DNA from: Variovorax sp. Sphag1AA
GTDB lineage: Bacteria > Pseudomonadota > Gammaproteobacteria > Burkholderiales > Burkholderiaceae_C
Assembly: GCF_014192575.1 (NCBI RefSeq)
Contig: NZ_JACHYC010000008.1
Location: forward strand, 295,922 to 359,921
Length of the DNA stretch: 64,000 nucleotides
Reading direction: 5' to 3'
Both the position numbers and the translations under genes were made by a program. Shown piece after piece: positions 40,820 to 49,007 of the stretch. The notes under the pieces are model-generated. The model was not told where the DNA came from. It did no database searches and saw nothing but the letters and a program-made list of their open reading frames with translations. Within the stretch, counting starts at the first letter, position 1. Each line of letters starts with the position of its first letter.

Positions 40820-40845
40820 TACGCAAGGCGTGACTCTTTGGATCG
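40820..40845 (-). promoter_or_regulatory. ECF-type promoter of the methyltransferase-DUF1295-DUF2177 operon
   Basis: Reading the minus strand: CGATCC (40845-40840), 16-nt spacer, CGTA (40823-40820), 8 nt, then ATG. Third example of the shared NGATC(C/T)-N16-CGTA pattern. Confidence 0.65.
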
Positions 40846-41067
40846 CCCCTGTTCCGGCTGGCTGCGCGATTTGTCATGTGTCGCGCGACCGCGTGATGGG
40901 GTCGATTGGGACTTCGCGCTGTGGCTGCGTCGCCAAGTCCTCAAGTTGCCGATGGCGTCGCGCATGACCATATGAATTCCCAAACGCGGAAGACAATAGA
41001 CGCCCACTGGAATAAATAGTGCTTTTTGCGATGCAGATAGAACGCGATGTCAACCTTGGAGGAACGC

Positions 41068-41466
41068 ATGAATGATGAAACCGGCGTGGCGGCGGTCGAT
41101 CGCGCCTTGACGATTCTCGACGCCCTGACAGAAGAGAAGACCACGCTCGCCGACTTGTCCAAACGCACCGGCTTCTACAAGAGCACGCTGCTGCGCTTGA
41201 TCAAGTCGCTTGAAAAGTTCGGGTACGTCCTTCGCGACGCGGACGGATGCTATCGCCTGGGCTCAAAGGTGCTACACCTCGGCTCGCTGTACCAGAAGCA
41301 CTTCAACGCAAGCGAGCTGGTAGTGCCGGCACTGCGCAAACTCGTTGAGGAACTGGGAGAAGGAGCTTCCTTCTACGCGCGCGAACTTACCGCCACCTTC
41401 GGCGGCAACCCCGCCGACGCGAAGTTCAGCGGCTGGCAGCCGAGATCGGGAGCGCCCCGAGAATAG
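41068..41466 (+). pseudogene. truncated IclR family regulator
   Basis: The N-terminal winged HTH and linker of an IclR regulator are intact (VAAVDRALTILDALTEEKTTLADLSKRTGFYKSTLLRLIKSLEKFGYV). The effector domain breaks off after GEGASFYARE, about residue 107. The next 25 residues (LTATFGGNPADAKFSGWQPR and on) do not look like IclR, and the frame stops at 132 residues against a usual 250-280. GGAGG upstream supports the ATG at 41068; 41047 is an alternative. Probably a deletion remnant, though a DNA-binding-only product could still be made. Confidence 0.75.
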
Positions 41467-41627
41467 CGGTCCGCGCACAAGAGTCACTAACGCAGGCGAG
41501 ATGTTCTCCCTTGCACGAACATCAACGTGGGCTTCCTCGCCCGCTCTCGTCAACCTAGGTCGAGCAGGGCGTCAAGTTGTACGTGTCGCCCGTACCGATG
41601 GACCTACCGCCTCCGGGCCGATACCTG

Positions 41628-42503
41628 ATGACCCACCCCGGCAACCTGCGCAGCATCTCCGCAATGCTCGCCGCCTGCGCCATGTTCGCCTGCATGGACG
41701 CATCGGTGAAAGCGCTCGCCAGCCACTACCCGCCGCTGCAGGTTACCGCGTTGCGCGGGTTCACTTCGCTGCCACTGGTGTCTCTCTACATCCTCTGGCG
41801 GCGTGAACTCGGAGCCGTTGCCGGCCGGCATGTGCGCTGGGGGCTGCATCTTCTGCGCGGTGTCATCGGTGTCGTCATGCTGACGATGTTCACCACCGGA
41901 CTTCGCAGCCTGGGACTGGCGGAGGCCTACACGCTGAGCTTCGTCGCGCCGCTCCTGATCACGATCCTGGCCATACCGCTGCTTGGGGAAAGGGTGAAGG
42001 CCCGGCACTGGACAGCCATCGCCGTCGGCTTCGCGGGTATCGTGGTGGCGCTGCGACCCAATCAGGCGGCTTTCCTTTCGATCGGTGCGCTGGCGGTGCT
42101 GGCGGCGGCGGTCGGGTACGCGATCTTCAGCGTGCTGGGTCGCCTCATCGGGCGCACCGAACCCAGTTCCAGCCTCGTGCTGTGGACCACCATGTGCATG
42201 GCCGTGTTCGGCGGCGCACTGGCGCTGCCCCAGTGGATTCCGGTGCGCGCCGAGCACGGGCTCTTGCTGGCGGGTCTGGCCGTCTCCGGGTTTCTCGGTC
42301 AACTGGCCATCTCGGAGGCCTTTCGCCATGGCCAGGCAGCGGCTGTGGCGCCGTTCGAATACAGCGCGCTGGCCTGGGCCATGCTGATCGACTGGACGTT
42401 CTGGCGCACCGCGCCGGATGCGTGGACGCTCGCCGGCGCGGCGATCATCATCGGGAGCGGCATCTACCTCGTGCGACACGAACTGCCGGCCGCCTCCCGA
42501 TGA
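41628..42503 (+). CDS. DMT superfamily (EamA) transporter
   Basis: A 291-residue ten-helix drug/metabolite transporter with two EamA repeats: ACAMFACMDASVKALASHYPPLQVTALRG ... and AVLAAAVGYAIFSVLGRLIGRTEPSSSLVLWTT. The join GLAEAYTLSFVAPLLITILAIPLLGERVKARHW is diagnostic. An in-frame ATG at 41598 would add ten residues. Likely an exporter of small metabolites. It follows the broken IclR gene and is convergent with LysR at 42522, 18 bp apart. Confidence 0.9.
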   Translation: MTHPGNLRSISAMLAACAMFACMDASVKALASHYPPLQVTALRGFTSLPLVSLYILWRRELGAVAGRHVRWGLHLLRGVIGVVMLTMFTTGLRSLGLAEAYTLSFVAPLLITILAIPLLGERVKARHWTAIAVGFAGIVVALRPNQAAFLSIGALAVLAAAVGYAIFSVLGRLIGRTEPSSSLVLWTTMCMAVFGGALALPQWIPVRAEHGLLLAGLAVSGFLGQLAISEAFRHGQAAAVAPFEYSALAWAMLIDWTFWRTAPDAWTLAGAAIIIGSGIYLVRHELPAASR

Positions 42504-42521
42504 ATCGGCGAGGCCCGCCCC

Positions 42522-43472
42522 TCATGTCCTGACCACCTTCTTCGCAAACAATTCTTCACACAGACCTCGAAGCCAGCGATTCGCCGGGTCTTGGTGGAAG
42601 CGGGCGTGCCAGTGCTGCTTGACGGTGAAGGGAGGAACGGGCACCGGGCAGTCGAACACCCTGAGCCCATTGTTTCGAGCCAGCGTCTCTCCAATGTGTC
42701 GAGGAACAGTCGCGATGAGGTCTGTGGTCGACAAGATTGCGGCCAATCCAAGAAAGCCGGGCAGCTCAAGCAAGATGCGACGCTCCACATGGTGTCTTCG
42801 CAATGCCGCCTCCAGCAGTTGGACACCTGTCCCCCCGACGATTCCGACATGCGCCTCAGCCTTGAATTGCCGCAAGCTCAGCGACTTGCCGGAAATCTTT
42901 GGGTGACGCAGGTTGACCAGACAGACCCAATCCTGAGGGAAAAGCACCTGTTGATAGAAGCCGGATTCCAGCCAGGGAACCAGGCCGATTGCCAGGTCGG
43001 CCTCACCTGACTCCAGGGCCTTCCCCGTTTCCTCATCGATTCGCGCCGCCTCCAATCTCACACCGGGCGCGACCGCTCGGACGTGCGCCAGCATTTGAGG
43101 CAGCAACGTGATGTGACTCGCATCGGTCATGCAGATGCGGAATCCACGCGTCGCAACGCTCGGGTCGAACGCCTCTGTGGGCGTGGTGATTCGTCTGAGG
43201 GACGCCAGAGCGTCACGAACCGGCACGATGAGTTCCTCGGACCTCGGGGTCGGCCTCATTCCGTCCGAGGTGCGGACGAAGAGTTCGTCTCCCAACTGCT
43301 TTCGAAGCCGCGACAGCAAGTTGCTCACCGTCGGCTGGTTGTGCCCCAGAAGCTCAGCGGTACGCGTCACGCTGCCAGTGGTGTAAAGCAGCTCAAACAG
43401 TAGCAACGACCGGCTGCTCAGAAGCTCCGCACTTCCGTCGAAATTGAGGTCTTCGTCGCGTGGTTTGGCCAT
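42522..43472 (-). CDS. LysR family transcriptional regulator (NodD/NahR-like)
   Basis: A 316-residue LysR protein with the NodD/NahR-type N-terminal pattern LLLFELLYTTGSVTRTAELLGHNQPTVSNLLSRLRKQLGDELFVRTSDGMRPTPR. These usually activate an adjacent divergent catabolic operon in response to an aromatic or acidic inducer. Here the divergent operon starts at 43563, and a 23-bp dyad lies 6 bp from the lysR start. Confidence 0.93.
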   Translation of the reverse strand: MAKPRDEDLNFDGSAELLSSRSLLLFELLYTTGSVTRTAELLGHNQPTVSNLLSRLRKQLGDELFVRTSDGMRPTPRSEELIVPVRDALASLRRITTPTEAFDPSVATRGFRICMTDASHITLLPQMLAHVRAVAPGVRLEAARIDEETGKALESGEADLAIGLVPWLESGFYQQVLFPQDWVCLVNLRHPKISGKSLSLRQFKAEAHVGIVGGTGVQLLEAALRRHHVERRILLELPGFLGLAAILSTTDLIATVPRHIGETLARNNGLRVFDCPVPVPPFTVKQHWHARFHQDPANRWLRGLCEELFAKKVVRT

Positions 43473-43478
43473 ATCAAA

Positions 43479-43501
43479 AACGAAATGTATGGCATTTCGT
43501 T
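43479..43501. promoter_or_regulatory. LysR operator dyad in the divergent promoter region
   Basis: AACGAAATG-TATGG-CATTTCGTT is a perfect 9-bp-arm inverted repeat between the LysR gene and the reductase operon, 6 bp upstream of lysR and 61 bp upstream of the reductase ATG. This is the expected recognition-site position for activation of the rightward operon and autorepression. Confidence 0.6.
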
Positions 43502-43562
43502 CATCTCATGGACGAGATAGATGGGCAAAACCAGAATTTGACCTGCATCGACGGAGACACGA

Positions 43563-44492
43563 ATGAGGATTTGCTTTCTGGGCGCTGGCGCCCTCGGTTG
43601 CGCCATCGGCGGGACGCTCGCAAAAGCGGGCTCCGACGTCACCCTTATCGACCGAAATCCACCCCATGTGGATGCCATCAATCGCGACGGCCTTTGGATG
43701 AAGGACGGCGAAGAAGAGCAGGTGGTTCGAGTTCGGGCAGCCTTGAACGCCGACGACCTGGCTCCGCCGGACTTGATAGTCGTACTGGTCAAGTCGTTCC
43801 ACACGCGCTCTGCCATTGAGGCGGCGCGTCATATCGTTGGTCCCGACACGGCCGTCATGTCCCTTCAGAACGGCATGGGCCACGAAGAAATTCTGGCTGA
43901 GGTCGTCGGCCGCGACCGCGTACTGGCGGGCAAGACCTATGTCGGTGGCGTGAAGCTTTCACCAGGTCGAATCATCGCCGGGACGCGCGACAAGCGCACC
44001 GTGATTGGCGAGCTCGACGGAACCATCAGCGAGCGCGCAAAGGCCATCGCTGCCGAGTTCGAGCGCGCCGGGCTTCCCTGTGAGGTGAGCGAAAACATCA
44101 TGGGCGTGATGTGGGACAAGCTCCTCATCAACGTGTCGACCGGCGCCTTGAGCGCTATCACAGGGCAGGTCTACGGAGCGCTCTATGCGGTTCCGGAAAT
44201 CGAAGCTACGGCGATCGCAGCTGTCGCCGAAGCGATGGCTGTCGCACGAGCAAGCGGCGTCACCTTGTCCATCAAGGAGCCGCGAGATGCCTGGCGGATG
44301 GCAGCTGAAGGTCTCCCCTATGAGTTCAAGACCTCGATGCTCCAAAGCATCGAGAAGGGTTCCGTCACCGAGGTCGACTTCATCAACGGCTCAGTGGTCC
44401 GTGGGGGCCAGAAATACAACGTCCCGACGCCTGTCAACCAGACCCTGGTTGCCGCGGTCAAGGGCATCGAACGTCGACTGGAGCCGAAATGA
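43563..44492 (+). CDS. ketopantoate reductase-family 2-hydroxyacid-forming dehydrogenase
   Basis: A 309-residue PanE-fold NAD(P)H oxidoreductase. N-terminal Rossmann motif ICFLGAGALGCAIGGTLAKAG; LVKSFHTRSAIEA and MSLQNGMGHEEIL bind the cofactor; MGVMWDKLLINVSTGALSAITG carries the catalytic Lys; EVDFINGSVVRGGQKYNVPTPVN closes the substrate site. In this catabolic operon it probably reduces a branched 2-oxo acid other than ketopantoate. It overlaps the VOC gene by 4 bp. Confidence 0.9.
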   Translation: MRICFLGAGALGCAIGGTLAKAGSDVTLIDRNPPHVDAINRDGLWMKDGEEEQVVRVRAALNADDLAPPDLIVVLVKSFHTRSAIEAARHIVGPDTAVMSLQNGMGHEEILAEVVGRDRVLAGKTYVGGVKLSPGRIIAGTRDKRTVIGELDGTISERAKAIAAEFERAGLPCEVSENIMGVMWDKLLINVSTGALSAITGQVYGALYAVPEIEATAIAAVAEAMAVARASGVTLSIKEPRDAWRMAAEGLPYEFKTSMLQSIEKGSVTEVDFINGSVVRGGQKYNVPTPVNQTLVAAVKGIERRLEPK

Positions 44493-44875
44493 GCAACGTA
44501 CCGAAGGCATACGTCGAGCACGTAGCAATCTGGGTCAGGGACATCCACTGGCACATCAAGTTCTTTCAGGATGTCTGCGGCATGACGATGCGAGAGGTTC
44601 AGGGAACGGTGGAAGAGCCGATTCAGTACTGGACGCTTGGTGGCATGCAGTTCATGGCCAAGCCCGACTATGAAGGGCCAGAGGGTCGACTGGGCCATCT
44701 CGGCGTGATGTGCGAAGACCTCGAGGCCGCTCTGGCCGCAGCAAAGGCCTTCGGCGTCACGGAGATGCAGCAGGGGCGCAACTGGCTTCGCCTGCCTGAC
44801 GGTCTCGCTGTCGAATTCATTCAAGCAAGCGATGGCGCAGTCGCTCAAGCACTTGCAGTCAACCCGCGCGCCTAA
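44489..44875 (+). CDS. VOC family protein (glyoxalase/dioxygenase fold)
   Basis: A 128-residue vicinal-oxygen-chelate protein. Metal residues are visible: His in YVEHVAIWVRD, His in RLGHLGVMCED and Glu in LAVEFIQAS. Such proteins are isomerases, lyases or dioxygenases; as a stand-alone single-domain VOC near CoA-transferase and MaoC genes it could be a methylmalonyl-CoA-epimerase-like or ring-processing enzyme. ATGA overlap with the reductase. Confidence 0.88.
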   Translation: MSNVPKAYVEHVAIWVRDIHWHIKFFQDVCGMTMREVQGTVEEPIQYWTLGGMQFMAKPDYEGPEGRLGHLGVMCEDLEAALAAAKAFGVTEMQQGRNWLRLPDGLAVEFIQASDGAVAQALAVNPRA

Positions 44876-44895
44876 CCCTGGACTACTTCAACATC

Positions 44896-45351
44896 ATGCT
44901 CACCAACCAAGACAGATACTGGGACGACGCTGTCGTCGGCGAGGAATGCGTCAGCCCTCCCTACGACGTGACCGAGGCCCGGGTCATGGCCTATGCCGAC
45001 CTGACGGGAGACCACACCCCCGTGCATACCGACGAGGAGTATGCAAAGACCACGCCCTTTGGCACACGGGTCGCGCACGGTCTCTTCGGTCTGTCCATCG
45101 CTGATGGCCTCAAGAGCAAGAGCGACATGCGCTTCATGCCCGGTATGTCGCTCGGCTGGGAGTGGAGCTTCGTGGGCCCCATCAAGCTCGGCGACACCGT
45201 TCGCGTGAAGTTCCACGTGGCGAGCAAGCGGGAGTCCAGGAGCCGCCCTGGCTGGGGCATTCTGGTCCTGCCGTCCGAACTCATCAATCAACGCGACGAA
45301 GTCGTCCAGAAGGGCGAGCATCGCGTGATGGTGCCCCGGAGGCCGGCATGA
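44896..45351 (+). CDS. MaoC family acyl-CoA dehydratase
   Basis: A 151-residue hot-dog-fold dehydratase. The catalytic Asp/His segment is YADLTGDHTPVHTDEEYAKTTPFGTRVAHGLFGLSI. It should hydrate an enoyl-CoA or dehydrate a hydroxyacyl-CoA, consistent with the CoA-transferase encoded next, whose ATG overlaps this stop. Confidence 0.92.
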   Translation: MLTNQDRYWDDAVVGEECVSPPYDVTEARVMAYADLTGDHTPVHTDEEYAKTTPFGTRVAHGLFGLSIADGLKSKSDMRFMPGMSLGWEWSFVGPIKLGDTVRVKFHVASKRESRSRPGWGILVLPSELINQRDEVVQKGEHRVMVPRRPA

Positions 45352-46571
45352 GCGCGGAGAAGGTTCTCCCGCTGGCGGGCATTCGCGTTGTCGACTACAG
45401 CCATTTCCTTGCAGGCCCGTACGTGGGCCGCTGCCTGGCGGCGCTGGGCGCCGAGGTCATCAAGGTCGAACGACCTGGCACCGGTGACGCCGGACGCCAG
45501 CACGCGTGGTTCGTTGGTGACCACAGCGGCTACTTCCTGCAGCAGAACATGGGCAAGAAGGGCCTGTGCGTCAACACCAAGGACCCCCGCGGCAACGAAC
45601 TGATGCGGAAGCTCGTCGACAGCGCCGACGTCTTCATCGAAAACTACCGACCAGGCGCACTGAAGAAGCTTGGCCTGGGCTACGAAGACCTCGCCGCGCG
45701 CAATCCGGGCCTCGTCTACTGCTCCATCTCGGCCTATGGCCACACAGGCCCCGACTCCCATCGTGCCGGCTTTGGCCTCATTGCCGAAGCCAAGAGCGGG
45801 ATCATGCAGATGGTCGGCAATCCCGGCGAGGCTCCGCCGCTGCTTCGCATCTCGCTCGGTGACATGTACACCGGTATCCACGCGGTAGCGGCCATCAACG
45901 CAGCACTCCTGGGGCGGGTGAAGTCGGGCAAGGGTCAGCACATCGACATGGCGCTGTACGACACGCTGGTGTCGATGCACGAGTACGCCGTGCAGTGCTA
46001 CACGCTGTCGGGCGGCAAGGAGGTGCCTGTGCAAACAGGACACGACATGCCCAATTCCACCCTGTACGGCGTATTCCGCGCCAAGGATGTCGACCTCGTG
46101 ATTGCCGCACAGGTCGATGACGCCTGGAAGCGCTTCGCACCACTCGTCGAGCGCACCGGCGGTCCGGCAGGGTTCGGTGAGGACACGCGTTTCCATACCG
46201 CCGCCGGTCGCAATGTGAATCGGCTGGAGATTCTCAGCGTCGTCCGCCCCTGGGTGGAGAGCCGCCCGGTGGCCGAAGTCCTGAAGATGTTGGACGAGGT
46301 GGATGTTCCTTGCGCCAAGGTCCAACGCATCGACGAGGTGTTGCAGGACCCCCAGATCCTGGCGCGAGGCATGGTTCTGGAGCAGCAACACCCAGTGCTC
46401 GGACCTATTCGGCTACCGAACCTCCCGTTCCGGTTCTCGACCTACGACGTCACGCAGACTGAGGTCGCGCCCGAATTGGGACAGCACAACGCAGAAATCG
46501 CGAGCGGTCTGGGCTTCAGCGACGACCAGATTGCCGGCATGCAAGCCGACGGCGTGCTCTACAGCAAGTGA
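45348..46571 (+). CDS. CaiB/BaiF-type (class III) CoA-transferase
   Basis: A 407-residue family III CoA-transferase that activates a carboxylic acid by moving CoA from a donor such as succinyl-CoA. LAGIRVVDYSHFLAGPYVGRCLAALGAEVIKVERPGTGD is the typical start; the catalytic Asp lies in RISLGDMYTGIHA. It starts at 45348 with GGAGG upstream. It provides the CoA ester for the MaoC dehydratase. Confidence 0.94.
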   Translation: MSAEKVLPLAGIRVVDYSHFLAGPYVGRCLAALGAEVIKVERPGTGDAGRQHAWFVGDHSGYFLQQNMGKKGLCVNTKDPRGNELMRKLVDSADVFIENYRPGALKKLGLGYEDLAARNPGLVYCSISAYGHTGPDSHRAGFGLIAEAKSGIMQMVGNPGEAPPLLRISLGDMYTGIHAVAAINAALLGRVKSGKGQHIDMALYDTLVSMHEYAVQCYTLSGGKEVPVQTGHDMPNSTLYGVFRAKDVDLVIAAQVDDAWKRFAPLVERTGGPAGFGEDTRFHTAAGRNVNRLEILSVVRPWVESRPVAEVLKMLDEVDVPCAKVQRIDEVLQDPQILARGMVLEQQHPVLGPIRLPNLPFRFSTYDVTQTEVAPELGQHNAEIASGLGFSDDQIAGMQADGVLYSK

Positions 46572-46584
46572 AGGAACAGACATC

Positions 46585-47403
46585 ATGACCGACCAATACG
46601 CCGTCATCGGCAATCCCATCGGGCACACCAAGTCGCCCATGATTCATGGAACGTTCGCCCAGACAACCGGGCAGGACATCGAGTACACGGCAATTGAAGG
46701 CCCCCTCGATGGCTTCGCCGGTGCTGTGCTCGCATTCCGCGACGCTGGTGGACGTGGAATGAACGTCACGGCGCCCTTCAAGCTTCAGGCCTTTGAACTC
46801 GCAACGGACCGCCTGGAGCGTGCAGAGCTCGCCGGTGCGACGAATGCGCTCAAGTTCGAAGGCGACCGCATCTACGCGGACAACTTTGACGGCGTCGGCC
46901 TTGTCAACGACATCACACGCAATCTCGGCGTGTCGATGAAAGGAGCCCGTGTGCTGCTTCTCGGTGCCGGCGGTGCAGTTCGTGGCGCGCTCAAGCCGTT
47001 CCTGTCGCAAGAACCATCCGCGCTCGTGCTGGCGAACCGTAAGCCAGAGAAGGCCCAAGACCTGGTCAAGCAGTTCGACCACCCCGCGCTCACGTCGCTC
47101 GAATTCAACGAACTCGTCGGCCAGCAGTTCGACATCGTGGTCAACGCGACATCCGCGAGCCTCAAGGCGGAACTGCCTGCTGTGCCCGCCGAAGTTTTCA
47201 TTCGCGCAAAGCTTGCCTATGAGCTCGCCTACGGGAAGGGGTTGACGCCATTCTTGCGCCTCGCGAAGAACGCAGGAGTGCCGCAACTGGCCGACGGTGT
47301 CGGGATGCTGGTCGAACAGGCGGCCGAGGCTTTCGCTTGGTGGCGCGGGGTGCGTCCCGATACGCGCGCCCTCATCGAGCGCATGACGATTCCGTTGGTC
47401 TAA
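46585..47403 (+). CDS. shikimate 5-dehydrogenase family protein (AroE-like)
   Basis: A 272-residue AroE-fold dehydrogenase: AVIGNPIGHTKSPMIHGTF (substrate Ser region is altered), NVTAPFKLQAFELA with the catalytic Lys, DNFDGVGLVNDI with the catalytic Asp, and the NADP-binding LLLGAGGAVRGALKPFL. It may be a quinate/shikimate-type catabolic paralog rather than the biosynthetic AroE, since it ends an operon of CoA-pathway genes and is followed by the remains of an aroQ-like gene. AAGGAA lies upstream of the ATG at 46585. Confidence 0.9.
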   Translation: MTDQYAVIGNPIGHTKSPMIHGTFAQTTGQDIEYTAIEGPLDGFAGAVLAFRDAGGRGMNVTAPFKLQAFELATDRLERAELAGATNALKFEGDRIYADNFDGVGLVNDITRNLGVSMKGARVLLLGAGGAVRGALKPFLSQEPSALVLANRKPEKAQDLVKQFDHPALTSLEFNELVGQQFDIVVNATSASLKAELPAVPAEVFIRAKLAYELAYGKGLTPFLRLAKNAGVPQLADGVGMLVEQAAEAFAWWRGVRPDTRALIERMTIPLV

Positions 47404-47414
47404 AGGAGGTAGCC

Positions 47415-47510
47415 ATGAGAGTGCTCATGCTTCACGGCATCACACGGCCCCATCGTCGAGCTGCACATAGTGGCGAGCCGGTCGTCTGTCCGGCTCACAA
47501 CGGTTCTTGA
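47415..47510 (+). pseudogene. aroQ: remnant of a type II 3-dehydroquinate dehydratase (aroQ) with internal deletion
   Basis: AAGGAGG (47403-47409) precedes an ATG at 47415 opening MRVLMLHGI, which matches the start of type II dehydroquinases. A few codons later, in another frame (47449-47469), the sequence reads PIVELHI, matching the C-terminal PIVEVH motif of the same family. Roughly 100 codons between are gone, so this is an internally deleted gene. The current frame ends at a stop near 47510. Identification rests on two short motifs plus its place after an AroE-like gene. Confidence 0.55.
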
Positions 47511-47534
47511 ACAGATTCACATCAGGAAACAGGA

Positions 47535-47624
47535 ATGAGCAAGAAATTGGATGGACAAGTGGCCGTGGTCACCGGTGGGGCTCGAGGAATCGGCCTCGCG
47601 ATCACGCACCGCCTTGCGCAGTGA
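47535..47624 (+). pseudogene. remnant of a short-chain dehydrogenase/reductase (N-terminus only)
   Basis: AGGA precedes the ATG; the 29-codon frame MSKKLDGQVAVVTGGARGIG-LAITHRLAQ ends in TGA. It contains the complete SDR cofactor motif TGGARGIG, but the remaining ~220 residues are missing; the AEC transporter gene begins 3 bp later. A clear truncation, possibly from the same deletion event that removed most of aroQ. Confidence 0.8.
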
Positions 47625-47627
47625 AGC

Positions 47628-48563
47628 ATGACTGATACGACAGGCAGCGTGCTGGCGGCAACCGGACCAATCTTTGCTCTCATCCTCGTTGGATTCCTGT
47701 CAGTACGCTTCGAGCTGTTCGATGCCTCGCTCATGCGAGGCCTGGGTCGGTACGTACGTGTCTTGGCACTTCCTGCGCTGCTGCTCCGCGCGCTCGCAAC
47801 ACGACCGTTCAGCGAAGTTCTCAACTGGCGCTTTCTTCTGGTCTACGCGTTGGGCTCGCTGGCCGTCTTTTGCGTCGGTTGGATCTGGCTGCGCTGGTGG
47901 AAGAATGAAGGCACTTCAAAGGCCGCGTTGTACTGTCTTGGAATGGCGGGCTCGAACAGTTCGTTCGTCGGCTATCCGGTTGCCTTGCAACTGCTGGGGC
48001 CTGCGGCGAGCATTGGTCTTGCATTGGTGATGCTTGTCGAGAATCTCCTCATCATCCCCATGGCACTCGCAGCTGCCGATGCTGGCAGTCAGCGGCCCAA
48101 TTCGAGCAGTCGTCTCAATGCCGCCGCGCAGTCCCTGATTCGAAATCCGCTGATCATCGCAATCACGGCAGGGATCTTTCTTTCAGCAATGCAATGGTCG
48201 TTGCCTCCCTTGATAGACAAGACCGTGCAAATTGTTGCTGGGAGCGCCAGCCCCTTGGCGCTAATGGTGATCGGCGGAGCGCTTGTGGGACTGAGGCCAA
48301 AGGGGTTGTGGCGGGACATCTCCATGATCGCATTCGGCAAACTGGTTTGCCACCCACTGGCCGTGCTGATCGCTCTAAGTGCGCTACCCGTTGCTGATCC
48401 ATATTTGCGGCGGGCGGCCATTGTCTACGCGTACGTGCCGATGTTGGGAATCTATCCGGTGCTCGCCCAGAAATATGGCCTCGAGCCGCTTTGCGCAGCA
48501 GCCCTTCTTGGAACGACAGTTGCGTCCTTCGTAACGATAAACATCTGGTTGGCGCTCGCGTAG
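47628..48563 (+). CDS. AEC (auxin efflux carrier) family transporter
   Basis: A 311-residue integral membrane transporter with about ten helices: GPIFALILVGFLSVRFELFDASLMRGLGRYVRVLALPALLLRAL, LGMAGSNSSFVGYPVALQLLG, and ASPLALMVIGGALVGLRPKG are the family's conserved parts. It probably moves an organic acid connected with the upstream operon. It begins 3 bp after the SDR remnant and has no own ribosome-binding site nearby, suggesting it now relies on translation of the remnant. Confidence 0.92.
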   Translation: MTDTTGSVLAATGPIFALILVGFLSVRFELFDASLMRGLGRYVRVLALPALLLRALATRPFSEVLNWRFLLVYALGSLAVFCVGWIWLRWWKNEGTSKAALYCLGMAGSNSSFVGYPVALQLLGPAASIGLALVMLVENLLIIPMALAAADAGSQRPNSSSRLNAAAQSLIRNPLIIAITAGIFLSAMQWSLPPLIDKTVQIVAGSASPLALMVIGGALVGLRPKGLWRDISMIAFGKLVCHPLAVLIALSALPVADPYLRRAAIVYAYVPMLGIYPVLAQKYGLEPLCAAALLGTTVASFVTINIWLALA

Positions 48564-48656
48564 AACTGGGCGACGCCCTTGAATGACAGTGGCGCGCCGC
48601 AGCCAACCTCCCGCTGCAGTCAACTCGCAAGTGGGATCGGATGCGCCATGGGGGAC

Positions 48657-48779
48657 TCATTGCTGCTGGGATACCCCGAGCCATCCGACCCGCGGCCCCT
48701 GATCCGCCTCCCCCAATCCGGCGGCCACCAGGACCAGGGTCGCGAGGATGGTCGCAGCAATGAACATGAGCGTCTTCAT
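48657..48779 (-). CDS. possible 40-residue hydrophobic peptide
   Basis: A short frame starting MKTLMFIAATILATLVLVAA encodes one hydrophobic segment with a signal-peptide look, then a 20-residue polar tail (GLGEADQGPRVGWLGVSQQQ). No clear Shine-Dalgarno sequence precedes the ATG, so this is only a candidate membrane or secreted micro-protein. The rest of the 458-bp stretch 48564-49021 shows no other supported gene. Confidence 0.35.
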   Translation of the reverse strand: MKTLMFIAATILATLVLVAAGLGEADQGPRVGWLGVSQQQ

Positions 48780-48995
48780 TTCAGCGCACCATTCGTCGTG
48801 CTGTGCCGACGGAAGGAAGAGTCTTCATGGTGCGCTCCGTGGGGAAGTCGTGGACTGGCCAATGTAAGTCGCCCCTGAGCAGCCCCACTTGCGCTAGATC
48901 AAACCTTTGAAGCTACGACGCGCCGCTGGCGATCGATCGTGCCCCTTGCGCGCTGCGCCCATGCGCGGCCGCTCCTCATGCCCATGAAATACCCG

Positions 48996-49007
48996 GCCCG
49001 ATCGGGC
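48996..49007. promoter_or_regulatory. perfect 12-bp palindrome upstream of the channel gene
   Basis: GCCCGATCGGGC lies 14 bp before the ATG of the channel protein, nested in a looser CATGCCC...GGGCATG inverted repeat (48978-49010). It may be an operator; no binding protein is suggested. Confidence 0.35.
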
